A program made the position numbers and the translations under genes. From NCBI GenBank assembly GCA_030248065.1, contig JASAMV010002854.1:50204-114203 (forward strand): a stretch of DNA of 64,000 nt, given 5' to 3'. Numbering within the stretch: position 1 is the first letter of the stretch; the number at the start of each line of letters is the position of its first letter. The notes below the pieces were generated by a model. It was not told the DNA's origin. It was given only the letters and a program-made list of their open reading frames with translations, and did no database searches. Shown in pieces: positions 47,442-57,979 of the stretch. This stretch comes from Rhynchonema sp. JSB1_4 (taxonomy: Eukaryota > Nematoda > Chromadorea > Monhysterida > Xyalidae).

Positions 47442-49127
47442 CTAGTCCCGTTGCTTGCTTATGGTTAAATCAAGTGTTGCCTTGTCATACAGATTGTAGT
47501 GACAGAAAGCGAGCTCGTCTTGCATGTGCTTCCCCTCGAAGATCACGCTTTGTCGAGAGAGTGGCACACATTCTTGGTTGTAGACACAGCGTTTTAGGTC
47601 GCCGATCGTGTTATACGTGACCAGCTGGAAGGAAAACAAAACACAGTGCTCTGTTTCGGCATTTCTATGTTTCTCTATGTGTTCTTGTTTTTAGATCATG
47701 GGCAACCAATAAACTAAGTAATATTCAACACAACTGAAAATTTAATGAAAAAACAGAGACAACAGTTTTTCGAAAGAGTTTCGAAAGAGGAAGTGTTCAT
47801 ATCCACACTAAAGATGCACAAATTGAGGCAGAAGAAACCTGAAAGTTAAATGTCTTGCCAGTGATCGTTTTGAGTTCGATGTGAATTGGCACGTGCACGC
47901 GAGGCACCATGTAATCACCGACCGTGCCCCCTTCATCAAGTTCGCTGCCTATGTCATTAATAAAGGGTGTGTCGCAGGCGTCTTTGGGTCGCTCACATGG
48001 GGATCTACTGACGACAGTCTGGTGCACCACTACTCAGTGGAAACATTCAAGTCTTGGTGACGTCGAGTAGCAAGATCTTCAAAAAGTTGCAATTGTTCAG
48101 AAAACTAAAGGCCTAACTATACTTCGTTCTCTCAGAGAACAAAGAACAAATTCTCGCGCGCTGATTGGCTGTTGAACATACGTGGACCAATCAGCGCGCG
48201 AGAATTTGTTCTTTGTTCTCTGAGAGAACGAAGTATAGATAGGCCTTAACGCTCGTACACGACAATTCCGCCAATGGATTATGCCAGTGCTTCAGTTGGA
48301 TGGTTCGCTTGATTTCATTGATCGTTGTCTTGTCTGGATCAGCCTGAATCAAGAAGAACAGCTTATTCTATCGTAGTCAACGCATTCGCTTACATGTTTG
48401 GTGCTCACGCAGCTTTACAAACTGCAGCACGACGACAGCAGTGGCACAATGAGCGAGAAAAATAAATACAGGGCAGTGTTGGTGTTGTGACACACTTAGT
48501 GAAAGTTGATGCTGCGTTGACACGACAATACACATTCTGAGACACTCTGCTGCGTGAGCACGAAGCACAGACAGTTGTGTTGTAAAGGTCAGTTGAACCC
48601 AGAAAGAGATGAAAATTTGAACCTGAAGAGTGACGGTTTCACCATTGGGCAGTTTCACCGCCACTGGCATCAGCATGTAAAGACGCAGATGCATGCATTC
48701 AGATACGGATAGGTCTCCAGGCAGATAACCATCGTCTGAAATCACTGTTCTCAAATGAAATCAGAAAGTTAAAATTTGAAGACAAAACTGTCTTCGCTTG
48801 GTTCTAATCAATCCATGCATTTTGCAAAGTTCTGATAAAGCAACATAGAACATGGAACATCATCCAACGCGCGAATGTCAATTTCTGTTGTTCCACCGAC
48901 ATGCCCTCGATGTCTAGTATCATCCGTTTGATTTCATCGATCGAATGCGATGGATTCACTTTGCCGATCCTAATCGATTTGCCATCGTCCATTCTGACGA
49001 CCAGATCAAAAACGCACGTTCTTTCGGACGTTTTGATCTTCAACCTTGCTGGTGCGTCTGGAGTTGTGATGTTCGGTTGTTGAAGTTTGAGCTTGCGTTT
49101 TGTGCTACACGTGAACTCAGTAGTGGA
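47442..49127 (-). CDS. divergent multi-ubiquitin-like protein (G)
   Basis: The last exon 47624-47442 is secure; it joins in phase 0 to an exon ending 47839. Together they code PIHIELKTITGKTFNFQ + LVTYNTIGDLK...VIFEGKHMQDEL..YNLYDKATLDLTI, a full beta-grasp ubiquitin-like domain. Upstream, about 48742-48626 encodes DDGYLPGDLSVSE..LRLYML (end of one domain) and VKLPNGETVTLQ (start of the next), joined in phase 0 to 48340-48250 (DPDKTTINEIKRTIQ). The first visible exon, about 49127-48850, has VRMDDGKSIRIGKVNPSHSIDEIKR and EQQKLTFA. So at least three ubiquitin-like units are present. None ends in Gly-Gly, so classical conjugation is unlikely. The 5' end is unknown: a hAT-like element abuts it. 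A hairpin MITE sits beside the donor of the third exon. Confidence 0.6.
48118..48247. mobile_element. hairpin MITE, copy 2
   Basis: Nearly identical to 38518-38657. It lies within 3-4 bp of a GTTAAG donor of gene G (-), in the intron. Confidence 0.8.
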
Positions 49128-49639
49128 AGGGTTGGGCAAAAAAAAACGTTTTTTTCAAAAAATCGTTTTTTTTTAAAAAACGTTTTTTTTAAGAAAAAAC
49201 GTTTTTTTAAAACCCCCAGATGACCAAAATATGCCACCAAAAATTGGAAAACGCTCATGTTGGGAAGAAAACGTGGTTAAATGAAGTAATTCTATGTGTT
49301 CTGAGGCAAAATAACCGGGTTTCAACCCTTTTCTAGCGAGTTGTTAAGATCCCATATCAGACCCGCATCGTGGGACCAACTTTGGCCGGGGTCATCACTG
49401 AAAGTCAAACTCCGTATATCGACGTATCTCGACAAGGTAAAAATTGGTCGAAAATTTTTTGAAAAAAATGGGACAAAAAATTGATCTTCCTTGATAATCA
49501 GGGTACTTTCCCTGAAAAATCAGGGAAAATCAAGGAAATTCAGGATTAAAAAAAAACGAAAAACGACCCAGGCGTTTTTTTTTGAAAAAAACGTCGTTTT
49601 TTTAAGAAAAAACGCCGTCGTTTTTTTTGCCCAACCCTG
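49128..49639. mobile_element. hAT-like MITE with 8-bp target duplication
   Basis: Begins AGGGTTGGGCAAAAA and ends GCCCAACCCTG. The flanking direct repeat is GTAGTGGA (49120-49127 and 49640-49647). The interior matches 31826-32313. It interrupts the 5' side of gene G. Confidence 0.75.
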
Positions 49640-49647
49640 GTAGTGGA

Positions 49648-50733
49648 CTCCTTCCTTAGTAGCTGCACCTTGCAGAATTTGCAATATGCCCAAACAATAC
49701 TCAACGTAACGCAAGCCTGATGCATTATGTCCAATAGTAATCAGTTCAGTTGCGGAATCACACTGTACTATACAGTACATAAAAAATTACCTAAAAATAT
49801 AAGATCATTGAAAATTGGCAAACCTGTCGAGGGTTCTGTTCCTGTCACAGCTTGAAACAGCTGTGGTTGATCAATTTCACAACTGGATTTCCGTGACATG
49901 GGCACTGAATTCCAAATTCCAACTCAACAATCACAATAACATACACGAAGCTGGGGAAAATACAAGAGCTCTGAAGTTTACCATCAATATGCTTGTTATG
50001 GTGTTTCAGCGCGTCATAGCATTTGTTGTAATAAAGTTAGTTCCAGTGATGCCCTTGCATGCGAATCAGTGAAACAATCAGAGCTAATGACCGAACCGAA
50101 CATTATACAGGTACACCTATACAGGATCCCCCAACAAGTATATAGCGTCCCAGTGCGCAGAATGGCAGAAAGGGAATGGGAATCTTTTGGCCTACCGCGG
50201 TTGACTGCAGTCAACCGCAAGCCCACCGGATTGTTGTCTTTAACACGCAAGGCATAGGCGACAGTGACCTACTGGGGGCCACGGGGGCTACCGCAGTCGA
50301 CTGCGGTGGGGCGCGGTGACTGCGCTCTACCGCGCTCCTTGGCTGTGCTCTTTTTGCTTATGTACCAGTATATCGAATTTGCTGTTTACTTGCATTGAGA
50401 TGGCACAACCATGAAAATTGTATTTTTTCATTCACTGGAATTGTACATAGTATGTACGTATGGAGGTACTATTATAACGCGCATGCGCATTCACTGTAAT
50501 TACTCGAACCCAGATTCATGCTGCCTGGGAAAGCAGAACTTATTAGTACATACATAAATACTAAGTCTTATTCCCAGGCTTTCGTGCCCGATCCGCGTTG
50601 TACGTACATATATTGTAGATTGATGACACAAACTCTGAGTAACAGAGCGCCAGTGGAAGAATAAGCATTTGAGATAAACTTTGTTGCTTATATGTGGCTC
50701 CAGAGACTGCCGAAAAAATGCGCGCTTGACGGC
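49648..50733. other. intergenic, with G/C-rich palindromes
   Basis: No gene recognised. Perfect or near-perfect palindromes cluster at 50198-50330: GCGGTTGACTGCAGTCAACC and ACCGCAGTCGACTGCGGT, with further ACCGCG words. Confidence 0.5.
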
Positions 50734-52419
50734 TTATTCTAATGTAGTCCACGCGTGCAGTACCAGCTGCGATCTAGGTGATGCTGATCTAGGTGGGAAT
50801 ACTGTATACAATTCTTTCAAAGCTGCTCTTCAACTGTTGCACGCAAACCTGTATTCCACGCATAGTACAGTGCTGGCCAGGCCAGCAGCGTCAGCACGAA
50901 ATATGGGCACACGCGTGTAGGTAGGCTACAATAGAATAAGCCCGCTCGGCATGATATGGGTACATGAATATGCGACAAGCGGCACAACTTGAAGCGTGCT
51001 GTCCACAAACTGAATAAAATTACAGGATGCAGGTCGGCTAAATGTAAATGCGCAACATTCTCTCTTTTCTTGACTTCCTTCCATTGCGTGCAGCATCTTA
51101 TCGGATATCAGCTCACAATTGTCATGATGCTTTACCGTGTCGTGTTACATATTCCCTGCCCATCGTTCTTTAACTAAAATGAATCATGATTAAGATAATT
51201 GTCTCTTTCCATTTTCTCCTTGCTTGTTCTCCATCATGACCACTACTGGGAGCTTGTTTGTCTGTGCTGCTCTTACATGCTACCATCATAATATAAGGCA
51301 CTTATCGGCATGTCCCTTGGGCCTGAACAGGTGCTAGTGCGGGGGCAAAATCAGTCTCATTGCATTGGGCATAATTACACCTAGTCAATGATTGCTGCCG
51401 CAGCTTGGCCCAGTCGCTATGTCTGGTGCCTAAGCGCTGGCCTGTCCCCTTCCACGTCGAAGTGTGGTTGTCAAAGTTCAACTCATGATCATGAACATTG
51501 TGTCTATCGGACGGTCTGGGAAAATTTGCTAGATGCGTTCGCACTGACGAGCCCTGGCGCCTCGGTCTGTCTGCGAAAGCAGGGCGAAACATTGCTGCAC
51601 TCAGTACATTATAGTTTCATGTTTCGCAAGCTCTGTGAAACATCAGCTAGCTAGATATTATCAGGAGCACTTAGCCATATTTGGGGTATCACTGATGTTT
51701 GATCCATGGCACAGAAAACGGATTTTTATGGATTGCGGTGCACCGCGACCTCGTGAAACTTCCAAGAAAAACTAAAGGCTAACAAAACATGACAGCAAAA
51801 CTTCATATACTGCATTGTAGGTAGCTTTCATGACAAGTGTACCTAATGCAAAGCAGCACACATACAGACAGACAGTAATAATCCCAAGCAATTATTCTTG
51901 ACTTGAGCCCTCGCAAGTGACACCGCAGCAGACAGCAAGCCGTCACATGAAAAAAACGAAGTCATGGCTGCAGGCTTTGCTGAATATTATTTGGTGTGCA
52001 CGAAACAGTATTTTCCGAAACAAGGTTCCTTTCCTGTTTTGCAATAAAATGGCTTCAGGCTGGTTTCAGTATATTTCGTGAGCACACTTCCGTAAACAAA
52101 GAACGTGCTTGATAAGCCCCGGATAAGCTATTGACACCGTAGAAAAGGCACCCCGTTCGTGGGGCGTGGGTGTCAAGTTATTTTCCTGTCGTTGACTTTT
52201 ATTATTCGTTTCACATCAGCTGACATACAGTGAAAGCACACGCTAAGTATTTAATACTGATGGTACATGTATTCGAAACTTTGTTATTAATTTGTGTTGC
52301 CCACCTCAGGTAATTTTCAAAGTGCAACTTGGGCAGCAATTGGGAAATACTGTACGTTCATTCAAATTTTTGCTGTGTGCGTCATTTTTGGAGAAAAAAG
52401 TCCGTAAAAACTTTTAACC

Positions 52420-55400
52420 ATGGCAATGAGAGATCGAGCTGAGCTGGAATCATTCCGCCTGTTGGAGCACGTAGTCAATCACTGGATTTTCGCCATACAG
52501 TTCGTTATCGGCACTGTTGGCAATGCTGTTACGCTCGCTGTGTTGTTCAGCAAGGTTACTGTAACTTTATTTATTTTTGCTCTATCATTGCGTTTAACAT
52601 GGTTTCTATCGGGTTACTTGGTTCAATAAAAATGATATTGAATTGTCTTTTGCTGCTTTATCCAGCGTGTGGTAACATGTCCCCGATGGACATGACAACA
52701 CAACCCCAATACAAAGATATATTGGTAGCAATTTCCATTGGAACAATTTTCTCTTCCATTGCATTTAACGCACATTGATCGCATCATTTGCTACAGGGTA
52801 TGCGTCGTCTGCGATCCAACTGTTTACTTGCCTGTATGACCATAGCCGATCTCGGTGTGTTTGCGTGGATGTTCATCTACAATATGGAATCACTGTCAAT
52901 TTGGCCAAGCACATGGCTGAAATTCTATTGGATCAATTTGCGCAACCATATTCTGGGATTTGCCAATTGGTCGACTTGCGCATCCACGTGGTGCGTATAT
53001 ACTGGAGTTTTCCAGTTACAGCCCCCCCCCAATAGTGGGAGCAAAACGAGCTATTTTACATGGTGTATGTATTTCGTGCTTTTTGGTCAAAGTCTTTGCC
53101 TTTCAGGCACATAGAACCAAAATACTGTCCTTACAAAGCGTCTATAAGACACAAAAACGTGTTTGCAATTAGGTATGAACCATATTCGAAAAGTACAAGA
53201 ATTTTACATGGGGCTCTATTCGGAAGATGGTTCGAATAAAGCCCCTTGGGAATAAAAATAATTTTCAAAGTCCGATATCCCACCTACTGCCGAATAGAGC
53301 CCCAGAAAACTCCGGTAGGTGTCTACTGTGCGTTCTCTTTGGGTGTGGTCATTGTGGTGCAGTCGCACTGATGATGACCGGGTGCGTCCTCGTTCCTGCC
53401 TCTAAACGAATGTACGATAAACGTAATCAAAACCATCAGATTTCGGCGGACCGCACTGAATAATGTCTTGGCGTCACGTCGCTTACTTCGCGAGTTAGCC
53501 TATATTGCATTTCAAAAACCACTATGATGCCCCTATCTTGGTCAAGTAGAGGCCGGATACCCTTATTATCATGCCCATTGAGGGAATGTGCCAGTCATTC
53601 CGGACTTATTTGTAGACCGGCGTCACCTTGCCAAATCAGGCATCAATCGACACCATTCCATCCCTAATTTGAGGTTCGTTGTGTTTGTGAGCATCGAACG
53701 TCTGATGGCCATCCTACTCCCATTGTATGTACGTCAGTGTTGGACGCAGGGCCGAATGTATGCGTTGATTGGCACCATTACTGTTGGCTCATTTGCCATC
53801 ACCGCCCATTTTCATGTCCAGTTCGAGGTTACTGTGCTGCTGCTTTTAATTTTGTGAAACGTTGTGTGAAGCTATACAAGAATTGAAAACAAATCTTGAA
53901 TTTACAGTACATACTGAACCCCAAGCAGTCGAACGGTACCCCGCATTTCATCGCGAAACCACGATATCCGACCTACTCGAATATCGGATTGACTTTGCAG
54001 GTTCAACCTGAACTTTCATTTGCTGAATTTTTTCTTGGCTGAATTTTGGAAAAATTCACAGGTTTTATTGCAAGTGCTGATTCCGAACGTTACACTGGTG
54101 GTTTTCAGCACAATTTTGCTGAGCATATTGAGGAAACACGCCATATCCCAGCCAAGACAGGTCAGCGTAAGGTATACTTCTTTTGAAACTGATTTCAATC
54201 TATACAGAAACGGATAATTTCAGGACAAAAAATTCGTTCATTTTTCTCTGAGCAACAACAATAACAACAACGCAAATCCGGTTGCGAATGGACACAGTCA
54301 AAATGAAGGTGAACCCTGAGACTTTCGATTATAGACCCTTCGTGCCATTTAATTTCAACAGTTGATTTTTTCAGGTTCACTCAGTAATCACGCAGAGACT
54401 AGCGTGACTAATGCAGCGCCACTTCTGCTGCGGTGCACCAACCACAGCTCTCGCCACCGTAGTGAGCGCAAGTTGACCGTAATGGCGTGCACCATCGTAA
54501 CCTGGGTTACCGTAACCCATCTACCATCAGCCATGCTCAATGTGTATACGTTGTTTGACCAATCGTTTGCGAGAGAAATGCTGTACCAAAAATTGGGTAC
54601 GTTTTTACTTGACGAGTATTTGTCGTATATTTCGTCCCTCCAGCGGGGTCAGTGCAAAACACATAACTTTGAAAATAATCTAGGCTTTGGTCAAACAAGA
54701 AACACACCAAGCTTTTATCCGATTACCAAGTTTGAAAATGGCTCCTCTGATAATCTCGCTCGGGTAAGGTACATGCATGAATGATAGACAAGGAACACGT
54801 CTCGCCACCTCCAGGGTTGGATTAAAAAAAAGTAAAAATTTTTTAAAAAAAAGTTGGCCACTTTTTTTATTTTAAAAATTTAAAAAGTAAGTCCACTTTT
54901 TTAATTATTTTTCCCCTTTTTTTCGTTATTTTCTCACTTTTTTAAGGTAAAAATGTATGTTTTCATGCGTTTTATTGCTCATCATTCTCAAAAAATCGCC
55001 TGCGGCGCTTATATTTCAGTTTAAAATGGCGTTGTAATGGACTCATACAGTTCCTAGACATCCCAACAATCGCTGCACGTATAACATAGGACACCCCATA
55101 CCGTATACTGTGCAGTTATTGAGCTATCGACGTAAGCTATCGACAGACTCCACGTTGCTCGCCTATTTGCAGTTGTGTGGATTTGTCATTTGTTGCTTTT
55201 GTCACACAACATGAGTGTGGTGTAACTCTTTATCTCTCTTCAAATTTATCCCCAAATTCACAAACAGAAGGTTGGTCTTCCCTTTGTCATATATGTATGC
55301 CCACAGAGTTACCTTCGGGCGGGTTCTCAAAGTTGTGACCAAATGGGCTAGATCGCAGGTGATCGACATAAACATGCAAGTCAGTGGAGAAGTTCTCTTT

Positions 55401-56740
55401 AGTGTCCCTCAAAACATACCTAAGTAACATGATTTCAGAAATTTCATTTTTCTAGAAACCAATTTTTTGGGGGTCCGGAATAAAAAAAAAGTGATTTTTA
55501 AAAAAAAATTTTAAATAGTTTTTTTTAAAAAAAAGTCCGATAATAAAAAAAATTTTTAATCCAACCCTGGCCACGTCAATAAGTGGTTTACTGTGGTTTG
55601 ACAAAATCAAAATAGCAGGATGCCGTTGAAACAAAAAAATCACCCACATTTTCAAAAAAACACCAACAAGCATTTCGAAATTTCAGCTACGCTCTTCAAC
55701 TCCCTTGTCATATCAGGCAAAATGGCCAATTTCTTTCTGTTCTGTATGTCGTCAGTCACGTTCCGTCAACGAGCCGCTTTGTTCTTCAACGTGGCCATGC
55801 TGTGTGCGGAACAGGACGAGGAAAGACAGAATGGGGCACAACAAATGGTATATACATTTGGAAAAACTGTTTTGGGCCCAGGATGTGGTTATCTGTGAGT
55901 TGTGCTGCGTATTTTTGGCTGTCTGTTTCCACTTGTGAATACAGACGGTGTACAATCAGGTCATCGTCAGTGCGAATGCACCTGATGGCCAATTGACCCA
56001 GATGCACCCAATTGAACACACACCAGCCTGCTCGTTCGCTTAGGACATCATCGCTCCAGCGATAAAAAATTTCACGTAATCAGACATTTTTTTAAAGTTA
56101 AAGGCAAACTACGCCAACACGAGCCCGATTTCGGAGGTGGTGAACTTGCAAAACGCAAAGAAAGAGAAAATCATCATGCTCCACGTTGTATGCCACAACG
56201 TGTAACGTTTCCCAAATCAGCAGCCACGTCATGAATGTTTCACCATTTTGCCAGCTCCGAAATCGGGCTCGTGTTGGCGTAGTTTTACTTTACGTCACCA
56301 ATTAACAATCAATGATTTAAAAAACAGTGGTCTCTTGAATGAATGTTGCGAAGCATTTCTGCTTGTCAGAGTCGAGAAGTGTTATCATGACACTTTATTT
56401 CGTTTTGTCAAATTGTGTACAATTATCACATTATGGCAATGCGAGAATAGAATCTTAGAATATCGGTGTCAATTGAGCTGCATAGTTTAGGGCTTTCTTG
56501 AAGGTCAACAGGGCCAGGGTAATTCAGCAAAAAACGCAGCAATACATTCAAGTCAAAACAGACCGGTATATTTCAAATTCTCGCCATTCTCAGGAGCAGT
56601 CATGTCTACGACCCAGCCCGACCACAGCTGATCGTCTCACGCCACCATCAAATGTGAAACATCAGACAGTCAGGGCACTGGCATTGGACGAATCTGGTGG
56701 TGATGAACCTGAACTGCATATTCAGTTGTTCACAATGTGA
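52420..56740 (+). CDS. nematode-style class-A GPCR (SRW/DMSR-like), left copy
   Basis: Exons: 52420-52554, 52797-52990, 53674-53827, 53908-54000, 54062-54160, 54224-54308, 54375-54596, 55687-55847, 56594-56740; phases agree and give 429 aa. TM1 has IGTVGNAVTLAVLF; TM2 NCLLACMTIADLGVFAW; TM3 ends SIERLMAILLP (E-R-L in place of DRY). TM4 is TVGSFAIT; TM5 LIPNVTLVVFSTILLSIL. ICL3 is Asn-rich. TM6 is VMACTIVTWVTVTHLPSA. TM7 is SGKMANFFLFCMSSVTFR, the NF-LFC-S-FR pattern of SRW/myosuppressin-type receptors instead of NPxxY. The ligand is probably a peptide (inference). The tail exon (LTPPSNVKHQ...LHIQLFTM) lies in the spacer of the inverted repeat and so exists only for this copy. Intron 7 holds a hAT-like element. 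Confidence 0.8.
54813..55569. mobile_element. hAT-like MITE in GPCR intron 7 (left arm)
   Basis: Ends CAGGGTTGGATTAAAA and TTTTTAATCCAACCCTG. The flanks GCCACCTC / GCCACGTC are a 7-of-8 direct repeat. A different subfamily from the GGGC-type elements at 44444 and 49128. Confidence 0.7.
56096..56292. repeat. TIR element within the arm (left copy)
   Basis: AAACTACGCCAACACGAGCC followed by CGATTTCGGAG at the left, and its complement at the right, about 185 bp. Also present at 57566-57757 and 63664-63858. Confidence 0.65.
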
Positions 56741-57547
56741 ACCTCTTTAAATGTTTTTATTTTCCGCATCTGAAATTTTAAAGTTTGTGTCATCACAACC
56801 TTGTGTATGGGCAATCCATCGGCTCATGGCACTTTTTATACACACAGCGCATATGCAGCAGCACACGCCATTTTCTAAACAAAATGTACGCTTTGAGCGA
56901 GTGTCATGCTTTGATGGCCGCTTTTTAATTTACTCCGTTTTCATTAGCTGGTTGACATAACACTTTTCTGCATTTTTGCCAAATTGGGGGATGTTTCAAG
57001 GCATAACTGCGCAGAGAATGGATGCATTCACTGACGGCAGTAATGTAGCACGCAGCCTGTGTGTGTTGAGTGCCATGAGCTGGCGGATTGCCTATACCTA
57101 CATATGTGGAGAATAATGCTCATCGCTGCTGATAAACTTCAATTTCTGTCTATAGGTTGAACATGAGACGAAAGATTGCAAAGTAAAATTGGACTTGCGG
57201 TGTAAGGTCGCTAAACGGTGGGGGAATTGCTGTTCCCACTCATCAGGACGGCAAACGTTTGCCCTAAATAATGTCTTCAAATCATAGCGATCAGTTTTTG
57301 CATGAATGTGCAGAACGTAAGGTGCAGAGACAGCACCAAATGCAAACTGAGTTCTTTCGCATTATACTGCACGTTTGTTCTTGACTTAAAAACGCAACGC
57401 AAACTTTTACTGCTGACAAAAGTTCGACTCGTGTACGCTGTTTCAACAAACAGGAACTACAGTTCAAAAACCCCAAAAACCAAACCCCCCAAACACAAAC
57501 AAAACAAAAAAACACACACAAAAAACCCAACAAAAAAAACAAAAGAG
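56311..57547. other. unique spacer of the inverted repeat
   Basis: Not duplicated. It contains the tail exon of the left GPCR (56594-56740) and an A/C-rich run at about 57470-57540. No other gene seen. Confidence 0.6.
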
Positions 57548-57979
57548 TTAATTGTGACGCATAAAGTAAAACTGCGCCAACACGAGCCCGATTTCGGAGC
57601 TGGCAAAATGGTGAAACATTCATGACGTGGCTGCTGATTTGGGAAACGTTACACGTTGTGGCATACAACGTGGAGCATGATGATTTTCTCTTTCTTTGCG
57701 TTTTGCATGTTCACCACCGCCGAAATCGGGCTCGTGTTGGCGTAGTTTGCCTTTAGCTTTAGAAATGCCTGATTACGTGAAATTTTTTATCGCTGCAGCA
57801 ATGTATATCTAAGCGAACAGCAGGTTGTGTGTGTTCAATTGGGTGCATCTGGGTCGATCGGCCATCAGGTGCATCTGCACTGACGATGACCTGATTAGTT
57901 CACTGTCTTTATTTCACAAGTGGAAACAGACAGCCTAAACATGAAGCACATCTATAATATAGACCTCATCCTGTGCCAA

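Larger units (their letters stand above)
50734..56310 (+). repeat. inverted duplication, left arm
   Basis: Matches 57548-63180 in reverse almost base for base, with small indels. It contains the intact GPCR gene up to TM7 and a hAT-like element. The stretch 50734-52419 upstream of the gene has no exon I can support; an open frame at 51388-51654 is mirrored in the right arm but has no recognised similarity. Confidence 0.9.

Noticed and set aside
51388..51654. 88-aa ORF in the outer arm, mirrored at 62258-62524
   Set aside because: Conserved only because the whole arm is duplicated; no codon or domain evidence.
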